Both the position numbers and the translations under genes were made by a program. Shown one piece after another: positions 54,001 through 60,000 of a stretch of DNA of 64,000 nucleotides. Under the pieces are notes generated by a model. The model was not told the DNA's origin. It did not search any database and saw only the letters and a list, made by a program, of their open reading frames with translations. Origin of the DNA: Arion vulgaris (lineage: Eukaryota; Mollusca; Gastropoda; Stylommatophora; Arionidae); the NCBI GenBank assembly GCA_020796225.1, contig CM036753.1, positions 2,294,001-2,358,000 on the forward strand, written 5' to 3'. The first letter of the stretch is position 1. Each line of letters starts with the position of its first letter.

Positions 54001-57000
54001 CAAAGTTCTGCTCAGAACACGCTATTTGATGTAATTAGACAGAGAAATAAAGAGTGCAGGCGCACAAATGTGCAACGAACACACAAATGTGCAACGCAGC
54101 ACACAAACATACCGGCACTTTCAGTGTAGCTTCTTACGTGAAACACATAACTTGTTCAATAAATGAGGACATACCTAGCGTGCGGTCTAGTCGGTTAGTC
54201 TTGTATTACTTGTAGCCGCTGCTGCTAGCTGGAGGAAACATCTACTCAACTACTTAGTTTAAGCTGTATTCTGCTGACTCTAATATGACAGTTTGCTGAT
54301 AGCTATATAAGTCACGTCATTCTCTTCTTCTATCCGTCGCTTGCTATATTCTCGATATTTCCATATCTGCTATTTACATTTGTTTTTGGAGTATCATCAT
54401 CATCAAGGTGCGTATCCTTTATAGGACGTTGCTATCTTTGCAGCACATCTGAAATTCACTCTGTCTCTAGCCAGTTCGCCCACTTCGTCGATGGTCATAT
54501 TCATGGTTTCTTTAATATCTTGTAGCCATCTTCTCTTGGTCTGCCTCTGGTCCTGGGACCCTGCCCTCTAGTATTGTTCTTTCCAGGCCATCGTGACCCT
54601 AGATGTGACCAAAGTATGTAATTTTTCTGTATAGTATGTTGTTTATCAGTCAATTCTCTTTAACATTTAGTTCTTTCAGGACATCAATGTTCTTTCTTTT
54701 TCTGTCCATGGTATTCGTAGGATCTTTCTGTGGCATTTAGTTTCGAAGGACTGGATTTTCGTTCTTAATTGTTGTGTAATAGTCCACGATTCGCAACCAT
54801 AAGTAGCCACTGGGAAAATGCATGCTCTCAATATTTTTAATTATTTTGCTGGTGCTTTGCCACATGTTCTTCATTGTGTTTTAACTTCTTGATTGCTATT
54901 GCCAATCTTCTTGAGATCTCTTTGGAGCAGTCACCGTTATTGTTAATTATTGAGCCCAGATATTCGTAGCTTTCTACACATTGGAGTTCTTCATTGTTTA
55001 TTTGGATGTTAGGTGAGCCTTTTGGAGTATATATTTTTTTAATCTCAATGCATTTTAAGGTATAAAAAGGCTACGGGGCAATTTAAACAAAATATATAGT
55101 TTTGCTGCATTCCTTTGTTAGCTTCTCTTAAACATGACACATCCCTCATGCTGTTATCTTCCGATCTCACGTATTAGATATGATCCACGTTTGACATTAG
55201 CTACAAAGGGTTGGTATTAACATATTATTTATAATCTTTCATTTCAATTGCGTGTCAATATGAACACATTCACCTTTCTGAGCCGATATATCAGCTAGTT
55301 GTAGTGTTTAAGATGACGCTAAACCAGTATAATGACTAATTCAGTATAATGAAATCAATAACATACAGGAGTATCTCAGCTCTGTGCACGTTACATCGTC
55401 GCACTGGCGAGGATCCTGACGATATTCTACTCACGTGCAATTTGTTTATGTATGGAAAAGAAGCTATAGTTCGTTCCAAAATCGTGAACACACTAAGATT
55501 TAATTTGTACGAAATCTACCGGATGGATAACAGTAATTTTTTGCAAGCAGTCTATCTTATATACCTCACGACCTTACAAATTCATGTTTAACTAATTGGT
55601 AGGTAGCTTAGTTGATGCAGCAAAAAAAAGGTTTTTTAAATATAATTTTGCACAAGCACAGCAAAATGATAATTAAAGTTTAGAATTTAAATTAATGCAC
55701 AAAATGGTGGCGAATGTTTGCAAAGGCGTATCCCTATTACATATTATAAAAAGCAATGTGACATAGTGAACAAATGATACTTTCCACTTCTATCAATGAA
55801 AATTTCACGGGATTCCTACATGCGCTGAATTGCACGTGGAGCACGCAAATGCGAAATAATCGAAAAACTTAACTATCGCACTGCTAAACGTCTACATGTA
55901 TACCAAATCAACATCGCTGTTATTTTAGTAACAACATATAATGAAAATCTTACAGCACTAATGGTTTGGGTAGGCAAAAAATACGTTAGGAAGGTCGCCA
56001 CTTTTATCTATATAGAAATGTAAAAATCAATAATTTCTGTCAATTGGATGATTTTATATCGGTCGGTAAAGATGATCACGAATTTTGGAACAAACTATAG
56101 TTGCTAGTTCATAACTTTTCCACCTTGAGGATTGCCTACCAACAGCATGACCACGGAGGTCATGGCGGTGACAACATCTATGGAGTGGCAACAGACACAA
56201 ACCTTCACCCATGCATGCATGCTCCGCGACTCTATGAGCATGATACTGAAGATCAAGACCAGTTATGTACAAAAGACAGTGGATGCGATTAATACAAATG
56301 CGACAATCCAGACAGTTACCTTCATCTTTGTCCCAGATCATGCTGAGGTGAAATACAATGAGAGAGCGGATGCACTGACGGGCAATGCTATGATTGAGAA
56401 TGTGTCTTATATTGACAATAGCGACATCATCAACGCTCTAAGAGAAAGCATTCGATGTGAAGATGTCAGTGAAGAAAAGAGTATTCTCTATCTCGGTTGT
56501 GCAAGATATGCATACCGATAGGTGAAGTTAATATGGAAACTGCACAAGAGAAACCTCCAGTAGATACATCAATCAACACAGAACGGGAGTTGTTAGTCTA
56601 AACACACTGAGATGTGTGCTTGGCGGCAGAAGATGGGAGCAATTATGGACATGTCCGATGTGCGATGATCCTTAAATGAACAAGTCGGTGTAACGTGTAC
56701 ATTGCAGAATGCATGCGTCGTCTTGAGGTGCACAAAATGACGTAGTGAACAAGTTAAAATATTTGATTATTGAGTATCAGTTTGCTATATGACTCGCTAG
56801 TCTTATGTTATCTTGTTTTGTGTTAGTGCTACCGTCAGTATGAATATTTATTTTATTGGTTGTAACCAAGTTTGTTAAGAGCACCGGCGCTATTTACTTT
56901 ACGACTACACAAGAGAGAAACAGTTAGACAGATATAATATCAGTGTGATGGGGAAATCAAGAGGTGACCCGACAACAGTCTCTCGGAATGTACCAGGTCA

Positions 57001-60000
57001 TGGCAAGTAGCAAAACCTGCTGTAAATACAATGCAACTGAAGATTCGATGTGGTGATCGTACATTCTGATGATGATATACATTAGGGCTGTCTGTGTATA
57101 TGTTCGGTCATGTGATAGTTTTTGTCTTCATGTTATGATTTCTCCAACAAATCTATACTTTCTCTATGTGATATAATGTTTCTGTGTTATGTTACGGAGA
57201 AATCAGATCAGATTCTTTTTCTTTCTTTGCTCTACATCAATCACTTGTTCAGCCACTCTTGGTGCTCAGTATGGGACTTTGTGCTCAGTATGGGACTTTG
57301 TGCTCAGTATGGGACTTACGTTTTCTTGGTGCTCAGTATGGGACTTTGTGCTCAGTATGGGACTTACGTTTTCTTGGTGCTCAGTATGGGACTTTGTGCT
57401 CAGTATGGGACTTACGTTTTCTTGGTGCTCAGTATGGGACTTACGTTTTCTTGGTGCTCAGTATGGGACTTTGTGCTCAGTATGGGACACGTTTTCTTGG
57501 TGCTCAGTATGGGACTTACGTTTTCTTGGTGCTCAGTATGGGACTTTGTGCTCAGTATGGGACTTACGTTTTCTTGGTGCTCAGTATAGGACTTACGTTT
57601 TCTTGGTGCTCAGTATGGGACTTTGTGCTCAGTATGGGACACGTTTTCTTGGTGCTCAGTATGGGACTTACGTTTTCTTGGTGCTCAGTATGGGACTTTG
57701 TGCTCAGTATGGGACTTACGTTTTCTTGGTGCTCGGTATGGGACTTACGTTTTCTTGGTGCTCAGTATAGGACTTACGTTTTCTTGGTGCTCAGTATGGG
57801 ACTTTGTGCTCAGTATGGGACACGTTTTCTTGGTGCTCAGTATGGGACTTACGTTTTCTTGGTGCTCAGTATGGGACTTACGTTTTCTTGGTGCTCGGTA
57901 TGGGACTTACGTTTCTTGTGCTCAGTATGGGACTTACGTTTTTGTTGTGCTCAGTATGGGACTTACGTTTTCTGGTGCTCAGTATGGGACTTACGTTTTC
58001 GTTTGCCAGTTGCGCCAAAGACCAGGGCACAAACCGGTTTATGCATTGCATTATTTTTATTTGGCTCTGCCTCCAAGCAGGACAACAAAACAACAAAATG
58101 TCAGCTAGAAGTCGTTCTCCCCTCCCAAAGCCACGCTAGCCTTTGATCTCACGGTAGTTACAGTCTACACCACTGAAAGACTTGTGTGTTCTACTTTGAT
58201 CTCGAGGTCAGTTACCAGTCTACACCACTGAAAGACTTGTGTGTTCTACTTTGATCTCGAGGTCAGTTACAGTCTACACCACTGAAGACTTGTGTGTTCT
58301 ACTTTGATCTCGGTCAGTTTGCCAGTCTAACCACTGAAACTTGTTGTTCTACTTTGATCTCATGTCGTGTTAGTTACAGATCTACACCACTGAAAGACTT
58401 GTGTTTCTTCTTTGCTCAATCGTCAGTTAGCCAGTCTGCACCACTGAAGGACTTGTGTGTTGGCACTTTGATCTCAGGGCTGTCCACGTTCACCACTGAA
58501 GACTTGTGTGTTCTACTTTGATCTCATGCGTGCTCAGTTGGACTACCCTGAAGACTTGTGGTCTACTTTGATCTCGCGGTCAGTTGCCAGTCTACACCAC
58601 TGAAGACTTGTGTGTCTACTTTGATCTGCGGTCAGTTACGCAGTCTACACCACTGAAAGACTTGTGTGTTCTACTTTGATCTCCAGTGGCAGTTTCAGTC
58701 TCATACTGAAGACTTGTGTGTTCTACTTTGATCTCAGCGGTCAGTTCCAGTCTCACACTGGAAGACTTGTGTGTTCTACTTTGATCTGGTGTCAGTATGG
58801 ACTTTAGTGCCAGTATACCATTCTGACATATGGACTTGTGTGTCTAGCTTTGATCTCGCGGTCAGTTGGCCAGTCTACACCACTGAAGGACTTGTTTTCT
58901 GGCTTTGACTCACGGTCGTTAGCCAGTCTACACCACTGAAAGACAATGTGTTTCACTTTGATCTCACGGTCAGTTACAGTCACACACTGAAAGACTAGTG
59001 TGTTCTACTTTGATCTCACGGTCAGTTACCAGTCTACACCACTGAAAGACTTGTGTGTTCTACTTATCATCAGTAGGCTACTAATGTTCACTCTTCCTAA
59101 GAAAAATTCGCTGACTCCCCAACTCTGCTGGATGAAGATCCAGACTGTACACCATACTTTGTATATCATTGAACTACAGTCTGTGCATTCAATGTTAGCT
59201 GCTGTACTTCAGCCATGTCTTGACACATGGTGCAAATGTTTGATTGATATAAATACATATCTCCTTCTCTTCTCAAGGGAAATGAATATAAATTAAACAA
59301 TATGAAGTGTAGGTAACTACTACCAGATGTAATTTGACATGTGTATTCACGTTAATCTCTTGATCACTAAGGTAATTTGACATGTGTATTCACGTTAATC
59401 TCTTGATCACTAAGATCATAAAGACACCAGATCCCTTAAACCATATTTCACATTCTCATTGTTACTGTAAAACCACACACACACACACACTAACAGTGAA
59501 ACACCTGCTGTAGGTATGTGGTGGTGAGTAAACTACAATAGCGTCATACAGGCGTGTGTGTGTGTATGTATGTAGGTATGTGGTGGTGAGTAAACTACAA
59601 TAGCGTCATACAGACGTGTGTGTGTATGTATGTAGGTATGTGGTGGTGAGTAAACTACAATAGCGTCATACAGACGTGTGTGTGTGTATGTATGTATGTA
59701 GGTATGTGGTGGTGAGTAAACTACAATAGCGTCATACAGACGTGTGTGTGTGTATGTATGTATGTAGGTATGTGGTGGTGAGTAAACTACAATAGCGTCA
59801 TACAGACGTGTGTGTGTGTATGTATGTATGTAGGTATGTGGTGGTGAGTAAACTACAATAGCGTCATACAGACGTGTGTGTGTGTATGTATGTATGTAGG
59901 TATGTGGTGGTGAGTAAACTACAATGCGTCATACAGAGTGTGTGTTAGTTTATGTATCCGATAATGAAATGATCAACATGAGCATGATGTACTGCCATAA

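Noticed and set aside
57122..58146. Trp-rich repeat proteins up to 320 codons (plus strand)
   Set aside because: A 29/21-bp minisatellite read in three overlapping frames at once; not a gene.
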